The notes beneath the pieces were generated by a model, which had not been told where the DNA came from, searched no databases, and saw only the letters and a program-made list of their open reading frames with translations. The position numbers and the translations under genes were made by a program. 49,652 bases of DNA from a virus. Each line of letters opens with the position of its first letter. Within the stretch, counting starts at the first letter, position 1. This document shows positions 41,433 through 48,652 of the stretch, piece by piece. The stretch spans positions 1 to 49,652 of IMG/VR virus record IMGVR_UViG_3300034198_008242. The stretch is one strand, 5' to 3'.

Positions 41433-42297
41433 CATAATCCATATTCCAAAGAACAAAGTCCATAAGCAAAGTATCGACATCGATATTGCCCGTCGAATTA
41501 AAGATAGATGGATCGAACTGAAGTCTCAAAGTATCTTGATCCATTCTAGTTACACCATAACGACGACTTTCTCTTTTAACATCATTGAAAAGATCAGTCA
41601 TCAACAAAGACATTGCCTGCTGAATCTCCCAAGGAACAGTGGGCCATCCCCAATCACCCGTCACATAAACAATAGCTCTATTTGTAAAGATAGCCGGATA
41701 CAAATCATCACGACGACTATCGGGATACGGATACTGCTGTAACAGTCTTAAGTAATATCTGCTCCTGAGATCGAAAGCAACTTTGTCGGTATAATCAGAT
41801 TCATCAATAAAGACACTTGAAAAAGAAACTAATCTAGAGTTAAGGTAGATTTGCTCTCTGTTGTTGCCATCATATTTCTTTAACTTATTTTTAACAAACT
41901 GAAAATTTTGGCCAGTGTAAGTATCAACAATTCTCCTAGCCATTTTTTCAATAGAAGCATATCTTGCTGTATATTCCGGAAGATCAAACTCTGGATACTC
42001 AGCAACAAAATCTGCTAAAGCTACATATGAGTCCTCAATTTTAAACTCAGTAAAATCATAAAATGCGCTACTAGATATAGTCGCTTGCCACTTCAAAGAG
42101 TATGTACCAAAAGATCCCAGAATATCTGGATTTAAAGCATACTGATAAGTAGTTCCACTAACCAAAGTGGGAGTTGCAGAATCTACAAGAAGTTCGTCAT
42201 TCTCATAATAAACAGAAACCTTAATTGTGCCAGCAGTTGGGGCAGAAGGGAAGCTATATGATTGAGTTACAGAAGAGTAAGATTCATAAGTGTTCAT
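41425..42297 (-). CDS. head-tail adaptor (connector) protein, 290 aa
   Basis: The C-terminal half resembles gp6/gp15-type adaptors: ALADFVAEYPEFDLPEYTAR, IEKMARRIVDTYTGQNF, then LYPAIFTNRAIVYVTGDWGW and PWEIQQAMSLLMTDLF. A 90-residue beta-rich N-terminal extension (FPSAPTAGTIKVSVYYENDE) is unusual for the family and may decorate the neck. The start ATG has no near Shine-Dalgarno; a TATAAT box sits six bases upstream (leaderless). Confidence 0.78.
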   Translation of the reverse strand: MNTYESYSSVTQSYSFPSAPTAGTIKVSVYYENDELLVDSATPTLVSGTTYQYALNPDILGSFGTYSLKWQATISSSAFYDFTEFKIEDSYVALADFVAEYPEFDLPEYTARYASIEKMARRIVDTYTGQNFQFVKNKLKKYDGNNREQIYLNSRLVSFSSVFIDESDYTDKVAFDLRSRYYLRLLQQYPYPDSRRDDLYPAIFTNRAIVYVTGDWGWPTVPWEIQQAMSLLMTDLFNDVKRESRRYGVTRMDQDTLRLQFDPSIFNSTGNIDVDTLLMDFVLWNMDYVY

Positions 42298-42303
42298 ATA
42301 CAG

Positions 42304-42332
42304 ATTATAACACTATCCTCTTTTTTAACCAA
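42304..42332 (-). promoter_or_regulatory. sigma-70-type promoter, leaderless adaptor gene
   Basis: TTGGTT (42327-42332), a 17-base spacer and TGT-TATAAT (42304-42309) precede the ATG at 42297 by six bases, so +1 coincides with the start codon. The -35 overlaps the upstream gene's stop. Confidence 0.7.
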
Positions 42333-42654
42333 GTTTATAGAAGTCTTCAACCATCTTTTTGCTAGCAATAACAAACTTATTTGGGTACTCATTAATAAGA
42401 TAATTCGCCTCTAAAGGCTCAACAAGCTGAAACGGATCGGCCTTGGTGAACTCAACATTGGGTGAATAATAAGCTTCCCCGAAGTTCATTTTAACCATAA
42501 TCTTCTCAATATTAAGAGCAGCAAGAGGATCATCAGAGATATTGGGAGTGGCATCAAGAATCTGCTCAGCAGTTTCCACCTTCTTACGAGCAACGCGCTT
42601 TGTTGCTTCCTTCTTCACAACATTCTCTACAACTTCAACAGTTTCATCAGTCAT
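42325..42654 (-). CDS. hypothetical neck-region protein, 109 aa
   Basis: A charged N-terminus (VVENVVKKEATKRVARKKVE) precedes a compact part (KIMVKMNFGEAYYSPNVEFT; EYPNKFVIASKKMVEDFYKL). AGGAGAAAAA gives a strong ribosome binding site. It lies between capsid and adaptor genes, where small head proteins are common. No family recognised. Confidence 0.65.
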   Translation of the reverse strand: MTDETVEVVENVVKKEATKRVARKKVETAEQILDATPNISDDPLAALNIEKIMVKMNFGEAYYSPNVEFTKADPFQLVEPLEANYLINEYPNKFVIASKKMVEDFYKLG

Positions 42655-42677
42655 TTTTTCTCCTAAAAAATACTAAA

Positions 42678-42697
42678 GCCGGGGATTTCTCCCCGGC
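42678..42697 (-). terminator. hairpin terminator after the HNH gene
   Basis: GCCGGGG and CCCCGGC pair around a 6-base loop. On the minus strand TTTAGTATTTTTT follows, giving a reasonable intrinsic terminator 30 bases after the HNH stop. The ribosome binding site of the next gene overlaps the T-run. Confidence 0.7.
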
Positions 42698-42700
42698 CAA

Positions 42701-42720
42701 AGTATATCACAATTTTGTGA
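42701..42720 (-). promoter_or_regulatory. extended -10 promoter with dyad
   Basis: TGA-TATACT (minus, 42701-42709) is immediately preceded by the 14-bp dyad TCACAA-TT-TTGTGA (42707-42720), which may be an operator. Its predicted +1 falls in the 5' arm of the hairpin at 42678-42697. It would serve the gene starting at 42654. Confidence 0.5.
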
Positions 42721-42726
42721 CAAAAG

Positions 42727-43230
42727 TTATGAACGAACCTTGAGTGCTTCCGGGCGATAGAGAGAAAGTATCTCTAAAGCGAATTCTACCTTATCCTCAA
42801 TACGTTGCCCCGTAGGCTGCAGTTTACTCCAAAGCTCCAAGTTCTCAATTCTATTATCTGAGCGATTTCCGTTAATGTGATGGACATTTTCATGGGATTT
42901 GAGTGGACGCCCAATATGTTCTGCCATTACTAAACGATGCTCCATAATAGTTTGTCGTCTAGTTTTCATTGCTTCATAAAAAGGATGATCTTTAGATAAA
43001 TAAATATTGACATAACCATTTTTATCTATAGATCTAGATCCCCCAACCCAATGAATATTATGCTGGCCATAACGTCTATCAATATGTTCAACTCCATTTT
43101 CTTCACATATTCTTTTGACGGTCTTGTGAGTTCTGCCAACTTGTTTAGAGATATTTGTGTAACTTATACCGGAATTGCGTAAATTTAATATTTCAGTCAC
43201 ACTTTGCTCTGTCAGAATTTTTCTAGACAT
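42727..43230 (-). CDS. HNH endonuclease with N-terminal HTH, 167 aa
   Basis: An N-terminal HTH (SVTEILNLRNSGISYTNISK then QVGRTHKTVKRICEENG) precedes the HNH_3 core EHRLVMAEHIGRPLKSHENV then HHINGNRSDNRIENLEL. These are typical free-standing homing-type nucleases that cut intron- or gene-less alleles and promote their own spread. It sits between the capsid and neck genes with its own promoter and an SD-hiding hairpin. ATG at 43230 has AGGAGG nine bases upstream. Confidence 0.9.
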   Translation of the reverse strand: MSRKILTEQSVTEILNLRNSGISYTNISKQVGRTHKTVKRICEENGVEHIDRRYGQHNIHWVGGSRSIDKNGYVNIYLSKDHPFYEAMKTRRQTIMEHRLVMAEHIGRPLKSHENVHHINGNRSDNRIENLELWSKLQPTGQRIEDKVEFALEILSLYRPEALKVRS

Positions 43231-43232
43231 GA

Positions 43233-43264
43233 ATAATGGCCTCCTATTGCTAGGAGGCCATTAT
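43233..43264 (-). promoter_or_regulatory. hairpin hiding the HNH Shine-Dalgarno
   Basis: Arms 43233-43246 and 43251-43264 form a perfect 14-bp stem with a GCAA (GNRA) tetraloop on the minus strand. The 3' arm contains the AGGAGG (43240-43245) of the HNH gene. No T-run follows, so it is not a normal terminator. Confidence 0.85.
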
Positions 43265-43289
43265 AACACAGTGATCTAGTTTGCGTCAA
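43260..43289 (-). promoter_or_regulatory. sigma-70-type promoter of the HNH gene
   Basis: TTGACG (43284-43289), an 18-base spacer and TGT-TATAAT (43260-43265) form the clearest promoter near the capsid gene. The -10 overlaps the outer end of the hairpin's 5' arm, and the predicted +1 near 43253 leaves only about three bases of that arm in the mRNA. Confidence 0.8.
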
Positions 43290-43305
43290 CTTATGACGTT
43301 AAGAG

Positions 43306-44370
43306 CTAACTACGCACCTTGACATTTCTTACGTGAACGTAAGCAGCGGCGTTTTCGATCTGATTGGCAACTCGGATAAACTGAGTGTATTCAATCGTGT
43401 CCTTCTTGGGCTTGAACTCACGGTAAACCGTGATGTCACGCTGAATGCCGATAATACGGTTCTGCGGGAACGTAAGTTCAACGATACCATGATTGCCTGA
43501 GGCAGCAGTATAAGTGCCAGTCTCAGTTTCAGGGTAAAGAGGAACCTCAAGCAGCGGGATGCCGAACGGACGAATGCCATTGACATAATCCGTACCAGCG
43601 CCACCACCTGCACCGCCCATGCCCTGATTGACGATAGCATCGCCAAGAAGGGAACCAGCAGCAGCACCAAAGCCGGAACCAGTGGTACCAGCACCGCCAC
43701 CGGGGTTGTAGGTAGCGTTAGCCGTAGCGTCAAGCGAAAGACTCCAGATGTAGTCCTGAAGCAGCGAGCTAGATGTTGAGAAAGCAAGCTGCGAACGACG
43801 CTGAAGGTACTTGTTCGGCAGGGCACGAAGGGCCTTGTCGAAGGTTGAACGGGTAAGGTTGCCACCGGCAGCGTCAACAACAACGCCACTGGTACGAGCA
43901 AGAACCTTGAAGCCATTAAGTGCCTTATACAGCGGATCTGCGGTAAGAGCAGTGCTGCCATTGATGTAAAGGTCCTCAAGATCGTTAGCGGTCTGGCGAG
44001 CCATAAGCGAAGCTACATGGTCCTCCAGAGAATCGCCTTCGATATTGTCCTCAAGGCCTTCAGTTGTAAGTTCCCAGTCAAGACGAAGTTTAACAGTCGT
44101 CATAGAAACCTTGGTGAAAGTGGGATCAGCATTGCTGCCGTCATCCGTACCTTCAGTAGCCTTACGCATGATGCGCTGGCCAATGTCAACCTTATCGATC
44201 TCAACAGTCGGAGCGTTCATACGAACGATACGAGCCGTCTTCATAAGGACTGACTGATCAAACAGGTAATCAATAAAGCGATTAGCCTGTCTGGGCTTCA
44301 GAATACCGCCTGTACCGGCGCCAATCTGTGTTGTGTTAATAACCTTTTCTAAAAGATCTCTACTGCTCAT
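43306..44370 (-). CDS. major capsid protein (HK97 fold)
   Basis: The protein (354 aa) shows the HK97-like order: helical N-terminus (SSRDLLEKVINTTQIGAGTG), then LKPRQANRFIDYLFDQSVLM, E-loop region, and the spine-helix ARQTANDLEDLYINGS. A Gly-rich loop (GGGAGTTGSGFGAAAGS) is unusual. ATG at 44370 (second of two) is best spaced from GGAGG. Codon use here is more GC-rich than its neighbours, fitting high expression. It follows the prohead protease as in most siphophages. Confidence 0.93.
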   Translation of the reverse strand: MSSRDLLEKVINTTQIGAGTGGILKPRQANRFIDYLFDQSVLMKTARIVRMNAPTVEIDKVDIGQRIMRKATEGTDDGSNADPTFTKVSMTTVKLRLDWELTTEGLEDNIEGDSLEDHVASLMARQTANDLEDLYINGSTALTADPLYKALNGFKVLARTSGVVVDAAGGNLTRSTFDKALRALPNKYLQRRSQLAFSTSSSLLQDYIWSLSLDATANATYNPGGGAGTTGSGFGAAAGSLLGDAIVNQGMGGAGGGAGTDYVNGIRPFGIPLLEVPLYPETETGTYTAASGNHGIVELTFPQNRIIGIQRDITVYREFKPKKDTIEYTQFIRVANQIENAAAYVHVRNVKVRS

Positions 44371-44386
44371 CATTCACCTCCATTAG

Positions 44387-47371
44387 TCATGAATTGTAGC
44401 CTAAGACCTTAACGATCTCGGCAGGGACGAACATTCCGCCCCAAAAGCTTTCCGACTCAACACTCTTTTCGAGAGTCTCACCATCTGCAATATCATCGGC
44501 ATCTACGTCAACCGACTTCTTTTCTGCACCTGAATTAGCAACCTTCTCAAGATCACTTGAAAGCTCTTCGGCGGAATCCTTTACCTCAGAAACGGACTTT
44601 TCGATGGCATCGATCTTTCCGTCTACCTCTGCTGTAATGTCAGCCTTGACCTTTTCAAGCTTCTCATCAAGAAGAGCGCTTATTCCATCAAGTACCTTCT
44701 CAAAATCCATTTCTTCTTCTCCTTCTGGAGTCTCATCATTAAATGAGACATCTTCTCCATCTTCCGACTTCTTCACAGTCTGGAGAGCGTACTCTCCGGG
44801 ACCCTGACCTGTCAGAGCTTCGTCGCCACCAGAAACATTTGAGGACGACGTAGAATTAATAACTTCCATCTTGGGCGTGGTGTCTCCAACACTTTCTTCA
44901 AGCATTCCTCCACCAACATTGATAGTTACTCTAGGAGCATTATCCATGTTGCCCTCAGAAACAATTCTAAGATTGTGATTCATGCTAGTAACATCAACAA
45001 CCTGTCCCTTCTCAACAGTTTCCTTACCGAAAAGGAAATTGCCAAGCTTGGACAGAATAGTTTCTTTTTGCATATCAGTGAAATCTTCTTGAGACATATC
45101 ATTGATAGTAGCATAGTTTTTTGCTAATTGCAAATCATTATTATTTTTTGATACCATAACTTCCTCTCCAATATCTTCAGTTTCATAAACTTCATCTGAG
45201 ACTTTTAATTGCCAAGCCCACTTTTGATGACTATCAATTCTTTCGGCAAGGAAATTTGCAAGACCCTGCTGATTTGCATTTGCTGCAACCTGAAAAGCTA
45301 CATTCAATGTGTCAAGAACTGCATCATTGTCTCTAGCCAATGCCTGCACCATATACTGAGGATCAACTGAATCAACGACTGCATCTGCTAGAGTTGCATT
45401 TGCAATGGATTCAGTAATGCTCTTTGGAGCAACTCCACCAAGCTTAACAATATATTCAGCCAATGGATCTACACTACTAAAAACGTCATCATAAATTTCA
45501 CCGAAAAGACTGTGATAGACAGCAAAGTCATCACCTCTTACATTCCAGTGATAACCATGAGCATGAGAATACATAACCAGTGCATCCGACACTGACTTTC
45601 TCAGAGAATTAATAACCTGTAAGTCCATGCCATTTGGCATGGGCATCATCTTATTAATATTATTTTCCATATTTAATCCCGTCTCCTTCAAGACAGTCGG
45701 CAACTCGCGATCAGGTCCATTGACTCTACGCCAAGCAGCACGAATTTTTTCCTTAACCTTTGGCAAATCTCCAGAAGGAATCTGAACTTGATTCCCTCTG
45801 AATCCCGCCGAAGTAAGCGCAGTAGCCGCTCTAGAAACCTGAGTTACTGTTTCTTTTTGAGAAATACTATCCCAAAGTCTCAACTTCCAAGTTGAAGGCT
45901 TTTCTGAATCCGGAACGTAAGCAAAGGCAGCGGCGGGAAAATCTTCCCCGTCTTCGCGCTTAGTCACTGCTTTATTCATTTCATCATCATCATAAATTCC
46001 CTGCTGAGGCTTTTTAATGCCGCCGCCTCCTGCGCCAACTGACGCAGTATCGACAGATTTATCCAAAGCTGCAATAATAGAAACCGTGGAAGATCGATGT
46101 CCTACGACAGTCTCAGTAGCAGCCCATCCGTCACTCGTCTCTTTCCAGATCTGTATCAAAAGAGCGGGGTCTTCTTCACTTCCATTTATAGAGAAATCAG
46201 AATCTGGAACATTCACAGATCCGCTATTTTGAATTCTAACCACTTTGCCGCGAGCAGTACCGCCAGAAGAATTCCAAGAAACAAAGTTTCCAACTCTAGG
46301 CATTGCCTTCGACATACCATCTCCGGGATCTTCAACACTCATACCATCGACATCAGTGCCAACACCCTTGTCCATAGCTTTAATTCTATTAGTAATAGCG
46401 CGCGCCCAAGTTTGGCCGGGATCTCCGCCCCACAAAGCCCAAGCGATTCTTCCAGCGCTAGGATAACCATCGCCGGGAGTGAACCCCCTACCTTGCTTAT
46501 CAACCTCATGACGAGAGAAGAATGAGTGCATTCTTTTAACAGTCGAAATGCTCAGAGTATCTTTATTCATAATATCTCTAGCTCTAGCTACACCAACAGG
46601 AGTTCCGCCACGATTAAATTCTTTTCTCCACTCAAGACCTCGGCGCGCTTCCGCAGCCATAGCATCTGTAGGAACAGTATCAATGTCAGAAAGAGCCTTC
46701 TGAAAAGAATCATTAATAGCTTCATAAAGCTTGTTAACTAGAATTTCATCATATTCTTGAGCTTTTCCAACGATAAGCATTTCATCTTCACATACAGGGC
46801 AAACGCTATCCCCGCCAATTGAAGTGTAAGCATCTTCTTCACAATAATAAACATCCTGCATATCTTCAGCAACATACTCAAGCTCACCATCAATACTCTT
46901 GATCATTGCGAACATACCAGCAGGATTGCATGGATTATCAACGACACTAAGTTCACCAAGTTTATAATTAACAATTTCGTTAATATATCGGCCAAGCTTT
47001 TCGGATTTTTTCTTCTCTGCCCTTACGACATTGCCACCAATAGAAAAGCCGCGAAGGGTGCCGTCAAGAATCTTCTGCCAAGTGTTTTCAGCGCCCTTTG
47101 AGATATATACGGAAACTTCAATACCCTGATAAGTTTCACCCTCAAATACTACCGGGACGGGCTTCCAATCAACAAGCTTTCCAACGGCAACTGGAGAATG
47201 CATTTCGCGAATATTGCCAATCCAATTGGAAAAAGCTTCTACAGAAGCATCAAAATTTACAACATCATCCACAAGATCCGGATTATCGGCTGTAGCAATA
47301 CCAGTTACGATTCTCTGTTCTTTATTGATCTTTTGGAATGGGAAAGTAAAATTTAAATCTGCTGAGTGCAT
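44387..47371 (-). CDS. prohead protease fused to Dps-like and scaffold-like domains
   Basis: Residues 1-160 are a U35/S78-type prohead protease with H58 (EMHSP), S110 (RGFSIGG) and E140/D145 (GELSVVDNP). Next come a segment with HEVDKQGRGF and YPSAGRIAWALWGGDPGQ (about 240-335), a tudor-like HVA1/DUF2945-type module (VGNFVSWNSSGGTARG, about 355-440), another small module (FAYVPDSEKPSTWK, about 478-570), a Dps-like ferritin domain (about 580-720), and an acidic coiled end (about 880-945), probably scaffold. In the Dps part H608, H620, D635 and E639 keep the ferroxidase spacing of E. coli Dps H51/H63/D78/E82. The third ATG (47371) is best placed behind GGAGG. Confidence 0.85.
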   Translation of the reverse strand: MHSADLNFTFPFQKINKEQRIVTGIATADNPDLVDDVVNFDASVEAFSNWIGNIREMHSPVAVGKLVDWKPVPVVFEGETYQGIEVSVYISKGAENTWQKILDGTLRGFSIGGNVVRAEKKKSEKLGRYINEIVNYKLGELSVVDNPCNPAGMFAMIKSIDGELEYVAEDMQDVYYCEEDAYTSIGGDSVCPVCEDEMLIVGKAQEYDEILVNKLYEAINDSFQKALSDIDTVPTDAMAAEARRGLEWRKEFNRGGTPVGVARARDIMNKDTLSISTVKRMHSFFSRHEVDKQGRGFTPGDGYPSAGRIAWALWGGDPGQTWARAITNRIKAMDKGVGTDVDGMSVEDPGDGMSKAMPRVGNFVSWNSSGGTARGKVVRIQNSGSVNVPDSDFSINGSEEDPALLIQIWKETSDGWAATETVVGHRSSTVSIIAALDKSVDTASVGAGGGGIKKPQQGIYDDDEMNKAVTKREDGEDFPAAAFAYVPDSEKPSTWKLRLWDSISQKETVTQVSRAATALTSAGFRGNQVQIPSGDLPKVKEKIRAAWRRVNGPDRELPTVLKETGLNMENNINKMMPMPNGMDLQVINSLRKSVSDALVMYSHAHGYHWNVRGDDFAVYHSLFGEIYDDVFSSVDPLAEYIVKLGGVAPKSITESIANATLADAVVDSVDPQYMVQALARDNDAVLDTLNVAFQVAANANQQGLANFLAERIDSHQKWAWQLKVSDEVYETEDIGEEVMVSKNNNDLQLAKNYATINDMSQEDFTDMQKETILSKLGNFLFGKETVEKGQVVDVTSMNHNLRIVSEGNMDNAPRVTINVGGGMLEESVGDTTPKMEVINSTSSSNVSGGDEALTGQGPGEYALQTVKKSEDGEDVSFNDETPEGEEEMDFEKVLDGISALLDEKLEKVKADITAEVDGKIDAIEKSVSEVKDSAEELSSDLEKVANSGAEKKSVDVDADDIADGETLEKSVESESFWGGMFVPAEIVKVLGYNS

Positions 47372-47392
47372 CATCATGCCTCCAATCTTGTA

Positions 47393-47421
47393 ATTGTATA
47401 TCAAATATTACATAAAGTCAA
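47393..47421 (-). promoter_or_regulatory. strong sigma-70-type promoter of the capsid operon
   Basis: TTGACT (47416-47421), a 17-base spacer and TACAAT (47393-47398) match the consensus in 10 of 12 positions. The predicted +1 near 47386 leaves a 15-base leader that is little more than the GGAGG. It would drive protease, capsid and the following structural genes. Confidence 0.75.
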
Positions 47422-47486
47422 TTTATGTTAAATTGCAATATCTTTAATTGTCATAGATGGTATTTCATAATAGATCAAAGAAAACA

Positions 47487-48098
47487 TCATGCGGTTTCAT
47501 AAGTGAAGTGATAGCGAATCTGCACGTTTGCCGCTATTGGCGCGGATGTCGCCGTGATTACAGCGTTGTTGATAACAATCGCTGCTCTTGCGGTGTTGTC
47601 AGCAGAAAGTCGTAGCATCCCGAAAAACGGCGATAGAGCAGCATTATTTGCACTACCTAGTTGCTGCTGAAAAGTGGCCGCCACAGGTGCAACAGGAAGG
47701 CTGAACATATAGTTTCCGCTACCAGCAGTGACGCTAGTGCTACCTGCGATTATTAACGCCCAGCCCATTACCGTCTTTCCGATTTGCACATAGGCACCGG
47801 AAGTAGTGAGAAACCCGCCTGATCCGAGATTCGGATTGGTAGTAGTAGCGGTTACCGCTGGGGTCCAAGAAGTCCACACGCCACCCTGCCAAGTAGTGTC
47901 GTAGTTTGTTGCACTATTCTTTACAAGTAACTGACCAGTAGTACCACCAACTGGAACTCCCGCACCTTGAGGGCCTTGAGGACCCTGAGGACCCTGAGGA
48001 CCCTGAGGGCCTTGAGCACCTTGAGCGCCTACTGACCCCTGAGCGCCAACAGAAGTTTCAACCCAAGCGGAACCATTCCAAAGTTTTATAACAGTCAT
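47487..48098 (-). CDS. collagen-repeat fibre protein, 203 aa
   Basis: After MTVIKLWNGSAWVETS comes a run of Gly-x-y triplets (GAQGSVGAQGAQ then GPQ five times) that folds as a collagen-like triple helix. A C-terminal beta-rich head (about 60-203; GQLLVKNSATNYDTTWQGG; MGWALIIAGSTSVTAGSG) likely trimerises or binds the host. Such proteins form fibres or capsid decorations. The start overlaps the upstream gene by 4 bases behind AGGAG. Confidence 0.82.
   Translation of the reverse strand: MTVIKLWNGSAWVETSVGAQGSVGAQGAQGPQGPQGPQGPQGPQGAGVPVGGTTGQLLVKNSATNYDTTWQGGVWTSWTPAVTATTTNPNLGSGGFLTTSGAYVQIGKTVMGWALIIAGSTSVTAGSGNYMFSLPVAPVAATFQQQLGSANNAALSPFFGMLRLSADNTARAAIVINNAVITATSAPIAANVQIRYHFTYETA
47960..48055 (-). 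repeat. tandem 9-base repeats coding Gly-Pro-Gln
   Basis: Near-identical 9-base units (plus strand GGACCCTGA and variants) repeat through the collagen-like segment. Repeats of this kind can change number by slippage, altering shaft length between relatives. Confidence 0.8.
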
Positions 48099-48652
48099 AT
48101 TCTACTCCTATACAAATTAACATCAATAGTAGATGCAGCAATTTCTGGACTAATCGGCCATCCATTACTTAATAACAAGTTAAATGTATCTAATGAATTA
48201 TTAACCAAATCAACATAATTTACAATAGTTAAATTAATATCAGATCGATTAGATAAAATTTCTTCTATAGAAGCTCTCATATCTATAGCCGTCTGATTCA
48301 CCGATCCGCCAAAAGACTGAAAATAGGACAATTGCATCTCATCTACAGACCTGCTCGTTAGAGCAATGGTCCACTCACCTTCTGGCAGATCCGTTAAATT
48401 ATATACAGACATTTTTAAAACATTATCATCAGGAACTACCTCAACCCACTCGGATGCAAGTTGAGTTAAATACTCATGAGCATAATAATCGGTATTTGGA
48501 TTCGGATTATAGTTCAATGAATCAACTTCACGACTTCTGATAGTTTGCTCAATATCTTTATTATACCAAATAGGCATTTGAGATGAAAAAGAAAGAGCAT
48601 AAGTTAAAGCTGTAGTTCCAGTTCTATTAAGACCACCAACAATATACTTCAC
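48095..48652 (-). CDS. sulfotransferase-like protein, 185 aa
   Basis: The N-terminus YIVGGLNRTGTTALTYALS is a P-loop like the PAPS-binding 5'-phosphosulfate loop (xGxxRSGTT-L) of sulfotransferases. Later KMSVYNLTDLP and IALTSRSVDEMQLSYFQSF parallel the 3'-phosphate loop region (I.L.R.P.E...S). It lies between two appendage genes, so it may modify fibres or host glycans. A nucleotide-kinase-like P-loop protein is the alternative. The start is GTG at 48652, sharing one base with the preceding stop. Confidence 0.6.
   Translation of the reverse strand: MKYIVGGLNRTGTTALTYALSFSSQMPIWYNKDIEQTIRSREVDSLNYNPNPNTDYYAHEYLTQLASEWVEVVPDDNVLKMSVYNLTDLPEGEWTIALTSRSVDEMQLSYFQSFGGSVNQTAIDMRASIEEILSNRSDINLTIVNYVDLVNNSLDTFNLLLSNGWPISPEIAASTIDVNLYRSRI

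Noticed and set aside
43329-43979. Long second frame (216 codons) on the same strand inside the capsid gene
   Set aside because: It follows the codon bias of the capsid frame, is Leu/Val/Arg-rich without fold, and has no ribosome site.
47960-48055. Tandem repeats as an origin-type iteron array
   Set aside because: They are in frame and code Gly-x-y collagen triplets, which explains them fully.
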